This document shows positions 39,001 through 45,016 of a DNA stretch of 64,000 nt, one piece after another. The DNA lies in contig NZ_JBKAHK010000003.1 in the NCBI RefSeq assembly GCF_046298265.1, forward strand, positions 248,001 through 312,000. The letters are read 5' to 3'. How positions within the stretch are numbered: the first letter of the stretch is position 1; each line of letters opens with the position of its first letter. Both the position numbers and the translations under genes were made by a program. The notes beneath the pieces were generated by a model. The model was given only the letters and a program-made list of their open reading frames with translations. It searched no databases and was not told where the DNA came from. Origin of the DNA: Gillisia xinjiangensis (GTDB lineage Bacteria; Bacteroidota; Bacteroidia; Flavobacteriales; Flavobacteriaceae).

Positions 39001-39385
39001 CTGTTGGTTTATTTTTTCCGTCTACTGGTAAGTCTCTTTCTTTTGAAGAAGCTTGTTTGATCAGAAAGGTAATGTTGTCTATACTAAACGGTTGTCCAGT
39101 ATGCCTGAAGATTAACTTTTGAGATTCAGTTAATTCAATTTCAATTTGAACTGTTTCACCGTCATAGGCAACGTCTTTTGCATTCTGTAATAGCTCCCAT
39201 ACCCATCTTCTTTGATCTGATTCAGTTGATTCGAGTCGAAGCTTTTCCATCAAATCTCGAATTTTTGTTGCTATTAGTGAGTTCAACACCTTCTTATCTG
39301 ATAGATCTGATTTATCCTTATAATTCATTGGTAATTCAATAATGTCTAATAAATAGTCAGTTTTTGTACATAAAAGTTCGCTCAT
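36077..39385 (-). CDS. Sacsin-type HATPase with NO VEIN/DUF3883-like C terminus
   Basis: This 1102-residue protein begins with a GHKL/Hsp90-like ATPase module: VWELLQNAKDVAYDGE (Glu64 and Asn68 in the ATP-binding N box) and PTGKFGTGFLTTHLLSE (lid/G2). This is the sacsin repeat type. A long helical middle (about 330-930) has no known domain by eye. The C terminus (IVIKSARTGKIYFNPNEWLA ... LFVVTRGD) resembles the DUF3883/protein NO VEIN C-terminal domain, which is PD-(D/E)xK-related. Such HATPases occur repeatedly in defence islands and are thought to sense or remodel. It is paired with an SF1 helicase in a two-gene operon convergent to the methylase operon. Confidence 0.85.
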   Translation of the reverse strand: MSELLCTKTDYLLDIIELPMNYKDKSDLSDKKVLNSLIATKIRDLMEKLRLESTESDQRRWVWELLQNAKDVAYDGETVQIEIELTESQKLIFRHTGQPFSIDNITFLIKQASSKERDLPVDGKNKPTGKFGTGFLTTHLLSEKVQVSGVVKEPELNYRSFILPLDRSGRNSDDIIVSVNKSVAIRDALDGNEPLLTYNRNDFNTSFEYILGDDGLDVAKKGIEDLGISLPYTLAFVPTINHVKISSPKISFELNGVDELNSKIKIYKIKHTLNETSEIINILKIEDNETSIAIEVERKEEKIYIKKFSENLPKIFCDFPLVGTENFTLPFVVNSPLFNPTEPRDGVWLSDKAEPKIVQNKKIFLDAIGLYSELMDFAVENKWENLHLLTTTGTPSDKKWFSKTWFEENIQMPIRNKLLNLPIVTLEDGTKASILDEKGEANIFFPYHSKKDVRERIWNLRYKIIPNNIPAKKHIHYWYELVWQDSSKDNMKALTAYIHDLNSLASLAELVIDPLRPIDWLNEYYDLLNFEGKFIEEIIAGKYAVIPNQKGDFKRRVDLKIDEGIDEELKNVLEILNVDTREGLRHNEITTASKYKDRKDTEGQILYKIENQEEVINKINQLLESGKNENSEKATSHLISLFNDGDSFPESREILYQFCVDLLPEETPQKKKIHNWSNDIWRNCDSSRIRRLISIISEAQDTCTLSTVLKIESIDSTSKWLNSFISFLKNHGYSELLNLEDNPILPNQKNTFCQKDNLFIERGNIDIDLKNILDDLGSPIKEELLNEQIYLELPQSRERNEEYVADEITRFITSRFSEIPRSEETKEIFSSLFLWFNNNQEKAEELFQNLYTNKHKLYDDDKIAENLEKARILTDIEKETGLSANQIKERLIKLLSKANATYNGPVNYEELNLMDLYPVGSEDDISTSTSLIDNSSEKSRISISEEAKLMIFQSLRNKGFQISNNVNTEYTVTTGIVSPTGKTVKIVIKSARTGKIYFNPNEWLALSEPDSQLFVVTRGDVVRNITLSDIEAVNETFHMRFNTLAFAMTNVKAFANFFQYLPYTHFIFDSPESTSDYLEQFGLNERITNLSELSADDKSLLH

Positions 39386-39722
39386 TTCATTTTAATCCAT
39401 GAGAAAAAAAATTTTGATTGAAAATGTGCCTTTATGATCCTTTAGCAAAAATTCATTTGTAATGAAATAAGCGTAAAGAAAGAGCCAGAATTGTGAAATT
39501 ACAATTTTTTTAAGAAATATTTGCAGCTATTTTGTAATCAGGAAATCTGCCTAATAATATAACAGCGAGTAAAACTTGTGTAATTACTGATTTTTAGTTT
39601 TTTGGCTGACCATTTTCTAGCTTCTCAAAATGGGGATTTTGAAATAAATGTTTCTAAAAGCTGCTTTTGTAATGCAACTTCAATTTCTTTCGGTACAAAT
39701 TACGGACAAATAGAAATAAAAA
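39386..39722. other. Right end of the island, no gene
   Basis: This 337-bp AT-rich stretch lies between the HATPase start and the tRNA terminator. It should contain the promoter of the HATPase operon on the minus strand, although no clear -7 box is seen, and it carries the right arm repeat at 39686-39711. Confidence 0.45.
39686..39711. repeat. Putative integrase arm site, right end
   Basis: TTTCGGTACAAATTACGGAC matches TTTCTTCGGTACAAGTAACGG-type DNA at 11956-11981 in the same orientation. It lies about 55-80 bases inside attR. Its location at both ends of the element fits a recombinase or Xis binding site. Confidence 0.5.
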
Positions 39723-39759
39723 AAACCGTAAACTCCTGTTTTTCAGTTGTTTACGGTTT
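39723..39759 (-). terminator. tRNA-Ser terminator supplied by the island
   Basis: An 11-base stem (AAACCGTAAAC / GTTTACGGTTT) lies eight bases downstream of the tRNA. On the minus strand it is followed by a T-rich run (complement of 39712-39722). Its core CCGTAAAC equals that of the ancestral hairpin at 11770-11802, so the island replaces the terminator it displaces. Confidence 0.75.
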
Positions 39760-39763
39760 CATC

Positions 39764-39780
39764 AAGCGGAGAAAGAGGGA
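39764..39780. repeat. Right attachment site core (attR), 17 bp
   Basis: AAGCGGAGAAAGAGGGA covers the last 14 bases of the tRNA-Ser gene and three bases beyond. It is identical to 11803-11819. Because this copy completes the tRNA, integration leaves the tRNA intact. Confidence 0.88.
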
Positions 39781-39851
39781 TTCGAACCCCCGGAGGTGTG
39801 ACCCTCAACAGTTTTCAAGACTGCCGCATTCGACCGCTCTGCCATTTCTCC
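39767..39851 (-). tRNA. tRNA-Ser (anticodon TGA)
   Basis: The minus strand starts GGAGAAATGGCAGAGCGG and ends TTCGAATCCCTCTTTCTCC followed by the discriminator G; CCA is not encoded. The anticodon loop reads CTTGAAA, giving TGA between CAGT and ACTG stem arms. A long variable arm (GTTGAGGGTCACACCTCCGG region) marks it as a class II tRNA, as expected for serine. It is the integration target of the island. Confidence 0.95.
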
Positions 39852-39893
39852 AATAAAAATAAGAGTCTCTTTTTAGAATTCTCTTAGCGGAGG

Positions 39894-39924
39894 CAAATAT
39901 AGGAAGCTTTGTAGTTTCACACAA
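39894..39924 (-). promoter_or_regulatory. Bacteroidota-type promoter of tRNA-Ser
   Basis: On the minus strand TTG (39922-39924) is followed after exactly 20 bases by TATATTTG (39894-39901), a full match to the Bacteroidota -33 TTG / -7 TAnnTTTG consensus. The tRNA 5' end lies 42 bases further downstream. Confidence 0.7.
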
Positions 39925-40009
39925 TAAAATTCTAATCTTTTTAAAAAATAGGTTTTCGCTATATTTTATGGCAAATTCATACCTTTCCTCAACTAAAAAA
40001 AATCAGCTT

Positions 40010-40711
40010 ATGAAAGCTATTATCACTTCATTATTCTGCTTATTTTCATCATTTTATGGTTTTTCACAGCTCACGGAAACGCAAAAACTTATGGAACAGG
40101 ATTGGGCAAATCTCAAAAAATATAAATTGGACAACGAAATTATTTTAGCTGACGCCAGAAAAATACCGGTTGTTTTTATGGGAAATTCCATCACCGAAGG
40201 ATGGATAGATCATGATCCCGACTTCTTTTCAGAAAACAACTATATCAACCGTGGGATAGGTGGACAAACAACCCCGCAAATGCTCATCCGCTTTATGCCG
40301 GATGTGGTAGATCTAAAACCGGAAATTGTCGTGATCCTGGCCGGCACAAATGATATCGCCGGAAATACCGGAGCTTCTTCCTTTAAAATGATCACCAACA
40401 ATATTAAGGCGATGGCACAGCTCGCAGCCGCCAATAATATCAAGGTAATCCTGAGTTCGGTGTTGCCAGTATATGATTATCCCTGGAGACCGGGTCTTCA
40501 GCCTATTGAAAAAATAGAAAAGATAAATAGGTGGCTGGAAGAATTCGCGACTGCAAACGACCATAGTTATCTGGATTATTACAGCGCGATGGTCAACGAT
40601 GAAAAGGGTTTAAGAGCAGATCTTTCCGAAGATGGAGTTCATCCCAATTCTAAAGGCTATGAAATGATGAAGATTTTGGTGAAGAATGCTCTTGAAAAAG
40701 CAGGACAATAA
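40010..40711 (+). CDS. Secreted SGNH/GDSL hydrolase
   Basis: This protein has a Sec signal (MKAIITSLFCLFSSFYGFSQ), for which I chose ATG 40010 over the upstream ATG at 39968. The mature part has the SGNH blocks: block I FMGNSITEGW (catalytic Ser), block II around INRGIGGQT (Gly), block III LAGTNDIAGN (Asn) and block V DGVHPNSKGY (Asp and His). This type in Bacteroidota acts on acetylated sugars or lysophospholipids; the substrate here is unknown. The length is normal for the family (about 233 aa from this start). Confidence 0.88.
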   Translation: MKAIITSLFCLFSSFYGFSQLTETQKLMEQDWANLKKYKLDNEIILADARKIPVVFMGNSITEGWIDHDPDFFSENNYINRGIGGQTTPQMLIRFMPDVVDLKPEIVVILAGTNDIAGNTGASSFKMITNNIKAMAQLAAANNIKVILSSVLPVYDYPWRPGLQPIEKIEKINRWLEEFATANDHSYLDYYSAMVNDEKGLRADLSEDGVHPNSKGYEMMKILVKNALEKAGQ

Positions 40712-40807
40712 TCCATTAAGAAAAGGCAGGCAGGGTATTTATTATCACCACTTGGTAAATATACGGTGAACCCTTATCTTGCTGCACTTAAAAAAAATAG
40801 TCTTACC

Positions 40808-40896
40808 TATGAAATGAGCATAACGGAAACATGATACAAACACCTATGAAGATATGTGAATTGCATATGACCATTAAAAAACAATAAATATCTGCA
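40808..40896 (+). repeat. 89-bp repeat, copy 1 (tandem)
   Basis: It begins TATGAAATGAGCATAACGG, contains ATATGYGAATTGCATAT and ends just before the next TATGAAATGAGC. It holds a 13-codon frame (40846-40887) reading MKICELHMTIKKQ and stop. Copy 2 follows directly and copy 3 lies at 46732-46820. Confidence 0.85.
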
Positions 40897-40984
40897 TATG
40901 AAATGAGCATAACGGAAACACGAAACAAACACCTATGAAGATATGCGAATTGCATATGACCATTAAAAACAATAAATATCTACC
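40897..40984 (+). repeat. 89-bp repeat, copy 2 (tandem)
   Basis: It matches copy 1 at nearly every position but has lost one A in the A run before CAATAA. This joins the small frame (from 40935) to the peptidase frame. It ends at the T of TATGAAAAG, the peptidase start codon context. Confidence 0.85.
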
Positions 40985-40985
40985 T

Positions 40986-42008
40986 ATGAAAAGAATAATT
41001 TTAAGCATCCTTACCATTGGATTGGTGAGTTGTGGCGCACATCAACCAAAAAACGTTGAAAATGCAGATGTTATGGAGTATGCAAATTCCATAACCGCAC
41101 AAGAATTAAGCGATCACCTATACACCTTTGCAAGCGATGAATTTGAAGGTCGTGAAACAGGAGAACCTGGTCAAAAAATGGCAGCAGAATACCTTAAAAC
41201 CGAATATAAAAAACTAAATATCCCTTCTCCCCTTGGTGGCGACAATTATTACCAGCCGGTTCCCGGTTCTGCTTTTAGAGGAGATGTAAAGGATTCTGAA
41301 AACGTATTGGCTTTTCTTGAAGGAAGCGAAAAACCAGAGGAAATCCTTGTGATCTCTTCGCACTATGACCACGTGGGAATTGATGATGAGGGGAATATTT
41401 ACAACGGAGCCGATGATGATGGATCCGGAACTGTAGCTATCCTTGAAATTGCTGAAGCTTTTATGAAAGCGAAAACCGCTGGATTTGGTCCAAAACGCTC
41501 CATCTTGTTCTTGAACGTAACTGGTGAAGAAAAAGGTTTGGTAGGTTCAAAATGGTATACAGATAACCCGACATTCCCATTGGCTCAAACTGTTGCCAAC
41601 CTGAACATCGATATGATTGGCCGTATTGGAGAAGGTATGGAAAGCAGTGGTGATTATGTTTATTTAATTGGAAGTGATAAATTGAGTACCGAATTGCACG
41701 ATTTAAGCGAAGAAGTTAACAGTAAGTACCTTAATCTTAAGCTTGATTATACCTTTAATGATGAAAATGACCCTAACAGGTTTTACTACCGAAGCGACCA
41801 TTACAACTTTGCAAAAAACAATATTCCGGTCATTTTTTACTTTAACGGAGTTCACGCGGATTACCATAAAATGACTGATACTCCTGATAAAATTGAGTAT
41901 GAAATGTTGGAAAAACGAGCCAAACTGGTATTTTTAACCGCCTGGGAAATCGCCAACAGAGACGAACGTCTGTTTGTTGACAAACCTGTTGACACCACAG
42001 CCAACTAA
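40986..42008 (+). CDS. M28-family aminopeptidase, lipoprotein
   Basis: ATG 40986 gives a lipoprotein signal, MKRIILSILTIGLVSC, with the lipobox LVSC. The upstream ATG at 40935 lies in the repeat and would bury the signal. The M28 zinc ligands are all visible: His in SSHYDHVG, Asp in NGADDDGSGT, Glu-Glu in GEEKGLVGS, Asp in NIDMIGR and His in HADYHKM. The mature enzyme should act at the cell surface on peptides, removing N-terminal residues with two zinc ions. The repeat copies directly upstream may affect its expression. Confidence 0.92.
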   Translation: MKRIILSILTIGLVSCGAHQPKNVENADVMEYANSITAQELSDHLYTFASDEFEGRETGEPGQKMAAEYLKTEYKKLNIPSPLGGDNYYQPVPGSAFRGDVKDSENVLAFLEGSEKPEEILVISSHYDHVGIDDEGNIYNGADDDGSGTVAILEIAEAFMKAKTAGFGPKRSILFLNVTGEEKGLVGSKWYTDNPTFPLAQTVANLNIDMIGRIGEGMESSGDYVYLIGSDKLSTELHDLSEEVNSKYLNLKLDYTFNDENDPNRFYYRSDHYNFAKNNIPVIFYFNGVHADYHKMTDTPDKIEYEMLEKRAKLVFLTAWEIANRDERLFVDKPVDTTAN

Positions 42009-42288
42009 TACTTTTCAAACCAACTTATACCAAATGAGGCTTCCGAAATGGAAGCCTCATTTTTTAATTGAAAAATTGATCAACTTATAATTCTAAAAAA
42101 TTATTTTAATCCTTGGGGTATTCACAAAATATAGATATCAATTTTATCCCAAACAGTTCTAAACCTAAGGTAGCTATCGGGATTCACAGAAAATAATCTT
42201 TTCTATTTTCACAAGTTTGTCTTTTAGCCACGAATGCCTTTAGATTAGCAAGTAAAATATTTTGAGTAATTTTTATAAATGTTAATCA
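42009..42288. other. Intergenic DNA before the IS110 element
   Basis: There is no gene. A weak hairpin with GAGGCTTCC/GGAAGCCTC and a T run at 42032-42066 (terminator of the M28 gene) is the only clear element. The exact left end of the IS lies somewhere in or near this stretch but cannot be fixed by eye. Confidence 0.5.
42036..42066 (+). terminator. Terminator after the M28 peptidase gene
   Basis: GAGGCTTCC, a short loop (GAAAT) and GGAAGCCTC are followed by ATTTTTT. The stem is perfect over nine bases. Confidence 0.75.
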
Positions 42289-42445
42289 AAAACCGGAGAG
42301 GAAATATGGTGAACTAAACGAATGCATGATTTAATAGAATCATTTCGTGAGATAGTCCATACTTCCCTTCAGGTTACAATGCCATTTAGAATCTTAAGCA
42401 TAAAGGCTTATTAAAGGTATTAGCACAGTAACCATTCCCGGTTTT
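42289..42445 (+). ncRNA. Candidate IS110 bridge RNA
   Basis: Directly upstream of the transposase gene the DNA folds as expected for an IS110 bridge RNA. An outer stem (AAAACCGG at 42289 / CCGGTTTT ending 42445) encloses two stem-loops. The first (GGAAATATGG 42300-42309 with CCATACTTCC 42357-42366, nine of ten paired) contains an inner ATGATT/AATCAT hairpin. The second is GGTTAC 42372-42377 with GTAACC 42428-42433. They correspond in order to the target-binding and donor-binding loops. The size (about 157 nt) and location 5' of the gene agree with the IS110 group. Confidence 0.65.
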
Positions 42446-42459
42446 CTAAAACTAAAGTT

Positions 42460-43482
42460 ATGTATAAATTTACCGAAAAAAAACATTTTATCGGTGTTGA
42501 CATCAGCAAAGATGTACTTGATTTATCTCTTTTTAGCGGAGATAACCTTGAAGCTATTACTCATTTTCAAATCAAAAACAATCTTAAGGGGTTCAGTAGC
42601 ATTCTTCTTTTCTTAAAGAAAAAAAAGATACCCATCCATGAATGTGCATTCTGTATGGAACATACCGGAACCTATGGCTTGTTGTTCTTTGCCTGGTTAT
42701 CTCAAAATGAAATTCTTTTTTGTGTTGAAACTGGATTACAAATCAAACGTAGTTTAGGAATGACCAGAGGGAAAAATGATAAAGTAGATGCTCAAAGAAT
42801 TGCGGAGTATCTTTATGCACACAAGTCAAAACTTAAGCCTTTCCAGTTGCCTTCAACTTTAATGGTGAAAATCAAACAGCTGTTGACTTACCGGGACCAG
42901 ATGGTACGTATGAGATCCGCTTTAAAAAATAGTAGAAAGAGCCATAAACAATATCAGGCAATAAGTGGCCTTGAAAGCATAACCAAACAAATTGAAAAGC
43001 AGATAAAGGATCAGGACAAGATTATCAAAAACATTGAAATGGAACTTCTCGAAATTATTAAAAGTGATCAACAGCTAAAGAAAAACTATTCATTAGCCAC
43101 CTCTGTAAAAGGTATTGGACTTATAATTGCTGCTGCTATGATTACAACAACCAATAATTTTGAAAGCTTCGACAATGGAAGAAAATATGCTTGCTACGCC
43201 GGTATTGCACCATTTGAATACACCTCCGGATCGTCCATTAGAGGAAGAACAAAGGTAAGTGCGCTAGGGAACAAGTACGTTAAAACTTTATTGTCAAATG
43301 GGGCTAACAATGCTATAAGATGGGATCCTGAGCTCAAAAGCTATTATAATAGAAAAACACAAGAAGGAAAAGACCATAAATTAATAGTAAACGCAATAAG
43401 CTGTAAACTAGTTAATCGCGTTTTTGCAGTGGTGAAAAGACAAACCCCATACGTGTCTACGTACCAACAGAAATTTGCCTAA
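42460..43482 (+). CDS. IS110-family DEDD transposase
   Basis: This 340-residue recombinase has an N-terminal RuvC-like DEDD domain: FIGVDISKDVLDLSL (first Asp), MEHTGTYG (Glu), and GKNDKVDAQRIAEYL (Asp pair). The C-terminal Transposase_20 domain carries the serine motif region, KYACYAGIAPFEYTSGSSIR with SALGNKYVKTLL. Both domains look complete, so the element may be active. It should use the adjacent bridge RNA to choose donor and target. Confidence 0.93.
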   Translation: MYKFTEKKHFIGVDISKDVLDLSLFSGDNLEAITHFQIKNNLKGFSSILLFLKKKKIPIHECAFCMEHTGTYGLLFFAWLSQNEILFCVETGLQIKRSLGMTRGKNDKVDAQRIAEYLYAHKSKLKPFQLPSTLMVKIKQLLTYRDQMVRMRSALKNSRKSHKQYQAISGLESITKQIEKQIKDQDKIIKNIEMELLEIIKSDQQLKKNYSLATSVKGIGLIIAAAMITTTNNFESFDNGRKYACYAGIAPFEYTSGSSIRGRTKVSALGNKYVKTLLSNGANNAIRWDPELKSYYNRKTQEGKDHKLIVNAISCKLVNRVFAVVKRQTPYVSTYQQKFA

Positions 43483-43550
43483 ATACATTTGGTTTTATCT
43501 TAGAATTCACGAATATTTTTTTATCTTTCTCTTTTCTATTCTCTTTTTTC

Positions 43551-43643
43551 TCTTCTTCACCTCATCACTTCTTCACCTCGTCACTTCATCACTTCATCAC
43601 TTCATCACTCCATCACTTCTTCACTTCTTCACTTCTTCACTTC
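43551..43643. repeat. CACTTCWT octanucleotide tandem repeat
   Basis: About ten imperfect copies of CACTTCAT or CACTTCTT follow each other with a period of 8. The array reaches the stop codon of the decarboxylase gene on the minus strand (TGA at 43637-43639), so changes in copy number could alter the gene's 3' end or the mRNA end. Confidence 0.8.
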
Positions 43644-45016
43644 AGGGTGTCCAGAATAAGATCGATATCTGCTTCCGTAGTATCCGGATTTATAAAGCAA
43701 AACCTCGAAATGGTTTCATTTTTCCAAATTGTTGGAGTAACCAGCGCGATTCCTTCTCTATGGTTTCTATAGGTCCAGTCCCGGTATTGCTCTGCTGTCC
43801 ATCCAATTCTTCGGAATAATACCACCGATAAACTCTCCGGGCGCACCATTTCCAGGTAAGGACGTTCCTCTATTTTGGCAGCTGCAATTTTAGCCAGGGT
43901 AATTCCGCGTTCTATAGCTGTTCTGTATTTTTCGGTGCCGTGCATTGCCAGGGAAAACCAAAGCGGCATCCCCCGTATTCTTCGGGTAAGCTGAATTTGA
44001 TAATCGGCTGGATTGAATCCCTGGGCTCCTTCATCCTTAAAAATTTCCAGATAGGCTCCTTTTTGAGAATGCGCATTTTTTGCGAATTCCATATTTTTAT
44101 AAAGGACCGCACCACAATCATAAGGTGAAAAAAGCCATTTATGCGGATCGATCGTGATACTGTCGGCTTTTTCAATCCCGTTGAACAAATGCCGGACAGA
44201 TCTTGCCGCAAGTGCACCACCACCGTAGGCACAATCTACATGCAACCAAACCTGCTCTTTTTCGCAAATTCCGGCGATCCCAGCCAGGTCATCAATAATC
44301 CCTGCATTTGTGGTTCCTCCCGTTGCAACAACCGCAAAGACCCTTTTTCGGTCTTTTTCCTGCAGTTCCTCAATGCCGGCGCGCAGTTCTTCCCCGGAAA
44401 GAAAATCCCCCCGGGAATCGATCTTAAGCAGATCGGCGTCCATCACTTTTGCCATGGCCTCTACCGAGCTGTGTGCTCCCTGGGATACAAGAACAAGTCC
44501 CTTAATCCCAATATTATCTGTATTTCTGCTTCGCCATTCTTCACGTGCCGCTACCATCGCCGATAAGTTTGCAACGGTTCCGCCGCTGGTAAAAACACCA
44601 AAAGACCCTTCCGGCAGGCCTGAGATACTTACCAACCAATTCATAGCCTGGTTTTCGCAAAAAATCCCTCCGGCACCTTCCATCCAGTATGCTCCGTGAA
44701 TGCTGGAGGCAGAGGTAACAAGGTCGAACATAATAGCAGCCCTGGTAGGCGCTGCCGGCACAAAAGCCAAATGGCGTGGATGATCTATTGGCACGGTGGC
44801 CTTCACCAAAACATCCCTAAAAAGCTTAAAGGCCTTTTCCCCGCCAATCCCCTCATCGGTTATGGTTTCTCCAACCATTTTCAACAACTCCTCTTCCTTT
44901 TTAGGCGAGCCCAGTTCCGGGGTGATATTTGAAATACGATCTATGGTATACTTCATGACATCCAAAGTCATTTCCACCAGATTCATATCGATTGTATGCA
45001 TTTTATTATTCTCCAA
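43637..45016 (-). CDS. PLP-dependent group II amino acid decarboxylase
   Basis: This 459-residue fold-type I decarboxylase is related to aromatic-L-amino-acid, glutamate and diaminobutyrate decarboxylases. The PLP lysine is in SITIDPHKWLFSPYDCG; other elements are HVDCAYGGGALA (Asp for the pyridine nitrogen) and FTSGGTVANLSAMVAA. The substrate is not decided by eye. The first Met overlaps bshC by 11 bases; Met6 at 45001 would avoid this. It appears to be co-transcribed with bshC, whose stop overlaps its start. Its 3' end runs into an octanucleotide repeat. Confidence 0.9.
   Translation of the reverse strand: MENNKMHTIDMNLVEMTLDVMKYTIDRISNITPELGSPKKEEELLKMVGETITDEGIGGEKAFKLFRDVLVKATVPIDHPRHLAFVPAAPTRAAIMFDLVTSASSIHGAYWMEGAGGIFCENQAMNWLVSISGLPEGSFGVFTSGGTVANLSAMVAAREEWRSRNTDNIGIKGLVLVSQGAHSSVEAMAKVMDADLLKIDSRGDFLSGEELRAGIEELQEKDRKRVFAVVATGGTTNAGIIDDLAGIAGICEKEQVWLHVDCAYGGGALAARSVRHLFNGIEKADSITIDPHKWLFSPYDCGAVLYKNMEFAKNAHSQKGAYLEIFKDEGAQGFNPADYQIQLTRRIRGMPLWFSLAMHGTEKYRTAIERGITLAKIAAAKIEERPYLEMVRPESLSVVLFRRIGWTAEQYRDWTYRNHREGIALVTPTIWKNETISRFCFINPDTTEADIDLILDTLK

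Larger units (their letters stand above)
11803..39780. mobile_element. tRNA-Ser-integrated genomic island with defence cargo, about 28 kb
   Basis: The island is delimited by the 17-bp direct repeats at 11803-11819 and 39764-39780. Its order is integrase, unknown protein, Xis-like HTH, CxxC micro-protein, primase-helicase, repeat-rich gene-free DNA, a four-gene helicase/methylase operon and a convergent HATPase/helicase operon. It encodes no recognisable relaxase, coupling protein, type IV secretion, capsid, portal or terminase. An element with integration and replication functions but no transfer functions is either mobilised in trans or behaves like a phage satellite; this is inference. By eye the island is more AT-rich than the flanks. 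Confidence 0.85.
42289..43482 (+). mobile_element. IS110-family insertion sequence (ends approximate)
   Basis: The element consists of the 5' non-coding RNA region and one transposase gene. IS110 elements have no terminal inverted repeats and make no target duplication, so the ends cannot be read from this copy alone. The coordinates given are the minimum. Confidence 0.8.

Noticed and set aside
11803..39780. Conjugative transposon (ICE) or prophage
   Set aside because: No relaxase, coupling protein, Tra genes, capsid, portal or terminase was recognised. Only integration and replication functions are seen.
39602..39856. Open frame of 84 codons on the plus strand
   Set aside because: It runs over the terminator and the antisense of tRNA-Ser; its composition comes from these elements.
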